From assembly GCA_017856375.1 (NCBI GenBank), contig JAFMFC010000008.1:1-43425 (forward strand): a stretch of DNA of 43,425 nucleotides, written 5' to 3'. Below, piece by piece: positions 42,431-43,425 of this stretch (position 1 is its first letter; the number at the start of each line of letters is the position of its first letter). A program made the position numbers and the translations under genes. This DNA comes from Ilumatobacteraceae bacterium. GTDB taxonomy: Bacteria > Actinomycetota > Acidimicrobiia > Acidimicrobiales > Ilumatobacteraceae. Below the pieces are notes generated by a model that saw nothing but the letters and a program-made list of their open reading frames with translations, was not told where the DNA came from and did not search any database.

Positions 42431-43425
42431 ATGGAATATCGGTATCTCGGAAACAGCGGTCTCAAGGTTTCGGCCATCAGTTATGGCAATTGGATCACCC
42501 ACGGCAGTCAAGTGGAGGAACAAGCCGCCATCGCTTGCGTAAAGCGATCACTTGAGCTCGGCATCACCACCTTCGATACAGCCGATGTTTATGCGGGCAC
42601 ACGTGCCGAGTCGGTATTGGGTAAGGCGCTCGGGGGCACCCGACGAGAGGGCATCGAGTTGTTCACCAAGGTGTATTGGCCGACAGGTCCCGGACAAAAC
42701 GATCGTGGTCTCTCCCGAAAACACATCATGGAGTCGATCAATGGATCGTTGAAGCGTCTCGGCACCGACTACGTCGACCTCTACCAAGCGCACCGCTTCG
42801 ACTACGAGACTCCTCTCGAAGAGACGATGCTCGCCTTCGCCGATGTGGTGCGCAGTGGCAAGGCGTTGTACATCGGTGTGTCCGAGTGGACCGCAAAGCA
42901 GATTCGTCAGGGAGCAAAGCTGGCGCGCGAACTGCACGTTCCGTTCGTCTCCAATCAACCGCAGTACAGCATGTTGTGGCGGGTGATCGAGGAAAAGGTG
43001 ATTCCTGCGTCGAAGGAACATGGGCTCTCGCAGATCGTGTGGTCACCGATTGCCCAAGGTGTGCTCACGGGAAAGTACTTGCCGGGACAACCACCACCCG
43101 AAGGATCACGCGCCACCGACGAGCTGAGCGGGAAGAACTTCATTTCACGTTGGATGAGCGACGAAGTGCTCGTCAAGGTGCAGGAGTTGCGTCCGATCGC
43201 CGAGCAAGCAGGACTGTCGATGGCACAGTTGGCCATTGCCTGGGTGCTGCAAAACGAGAATGTTGCCACCGCGATCATCGGCGCGACACGTCCCGAACAA
43301 ATCGACGAAAACGTCAAGGCCGCAGGCGTCAAACTCGGCGAAGAGACCATGGCGGCGATCGACAAGGTGCTTGCTGACATCATCATCAGCGATCCCAAGA
43401 AGACCGAGTCGCCAGCCACCCGCCC
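42431..43425 (+). CDS. Aldo/keto reductase, potassium-channel beta-subunit-like (3' end outside window)
   Basis: 331 codons are visible and no stop is reached; typical relatives have about 320-340 residues, so little is missing. The start MEYRYLGNSGLKVSAISYGNW is the standard AKR N-terminus. The tetrad is visible: Asp and Tyr in FDTADVYAG, Lys in ELFTKVYW and His in YQAHRFDYETP. QPQYSMLWR and the NADPH-binding IGATRPEQIDENV complete the TIM barrel. The subgroup (YghZ/Kv-beta-like) reduces small aldehydes and ketones with NADPH. It is divergent from the oxygenase/aldehyde dehydrogenase pair. Confidence 0.93.
   Translation, partial: MEYRYLGNSGLKVSAISYGNWITHGSQVEEQAAIACVKRSLELGITTFDTADVYAGTRAESVLGKALGGTRREGIELFTKVYWPTGPGQNDRGLSRKHIMESINGSLKRLGTDYVDLYQAHRFDYETPLEETMLAFADVVRSGKALYIGVSEWTAKQIRQGAKLARELHVPFVSNQPQYSMLWRVIEEKVIPASKEHGLSQIVWSPIAQGVLTGKYLPGQPPPEGSRATDELSGKNFISRWMSDEVLVKVQELRPIAEQAGLSMAQLAIAWVLQNENVATAIIGATRPEQIDENVKAAGVKLGEETMAAIDKVLADIIISDPKKTESPATR

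Overview
The window looks like a stretch of ordinary chromosome from an actinobacterium, most likely from the class Acidimicrobiia or a close relative. The reasons are two WhiB-family iron-sulfur regulators, a SenX3/RegX3-type two-component pair beside phoU, actinobacterial-style Lgt and GatCAB, a DUF2342 (Zincin_2) protein, a DUF4916 Nudix-like protein and moderately high GC. Placement at class level is inference. I see no rRNA, tRNA, CRISPR array, insertion sequence, phage or plasmid gene. Coding density is very high and no gap reaches 300 bases.

Layout. 1-1452: the N-terminal part of a secreted RCC1-repeat/fibronectin protein that leaves the window on the left. 1681-3978: a TetR regulator, inositol-3-phosphate synthase and a DUF3054 membrane protein. 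3982-9760 (minus): ilvD, then the run lgt-gatC-gatA-gatB. 9822-12160: an M48 membrane protease coupled to lnt. 12173-15817: a coupled run of GT4 glycosyltransferase, methyltransferase, alpha/alpha-toroid 'prenyltransferase-like' protein and RutE-like nitroreductase. 15821-17369: a divergent methyltransferase and acyl-CoA thioesterase II. 17400-19120 (minus): moaE, a 72-residue membrane protein and mreB. 19184-21158: a membrane-anchored HtrA-like pseudoprotease coupled to a DUF2342 protein. 21160-27398 (minus): a small hypothetical gene, ppk1, phoU, histidine kinase, response regulator and an MFS protein. 27446-29254: whiB and ppx/gppA. 29267-30585: tatA, a formiminotransferase-like gene and a second whiB. 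30700-34199: a MoxR/ChlI-like AAA+ ATPase with its VWA partner. 34260-38477: an SDR and a MacB/FtsX-type ABC exporter. 38504-42380 (minus): a Nei-like protein, a DUF4916 protein, and an isopenicillin-N-synthase-like oxygenase with an aldehyde dehydrogenase. 42431-43425: an aldo/keto reductase that runs off the right end.

How the genes work together. The clearest functional block is phosphate/polyphosphate control (ppk1, ppx, phoU, SenX3/RegX3-like pair). A second theme is the envelope: lgt and lnt lie close together, with MreB, the glycosyltransferase operon, TatA and the ABC exporter elsewhere in the window.

The most interesting points are sequence-level departures from family rules. The Nei/Fpg-family protein lacks the catalytic N-terminal Pro-Glu. 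Lnt has Ser in place of its nucleophilic Cys. An HtrA-like protein without a catalytic triad is coupled to a DUF2342 protein whose HExxH motif is altered. About eighteen genes have a TANNNT -10 box ending 6-10 bases before the start codon, which implies widespread leaderless transcription and also fixes many start codons.
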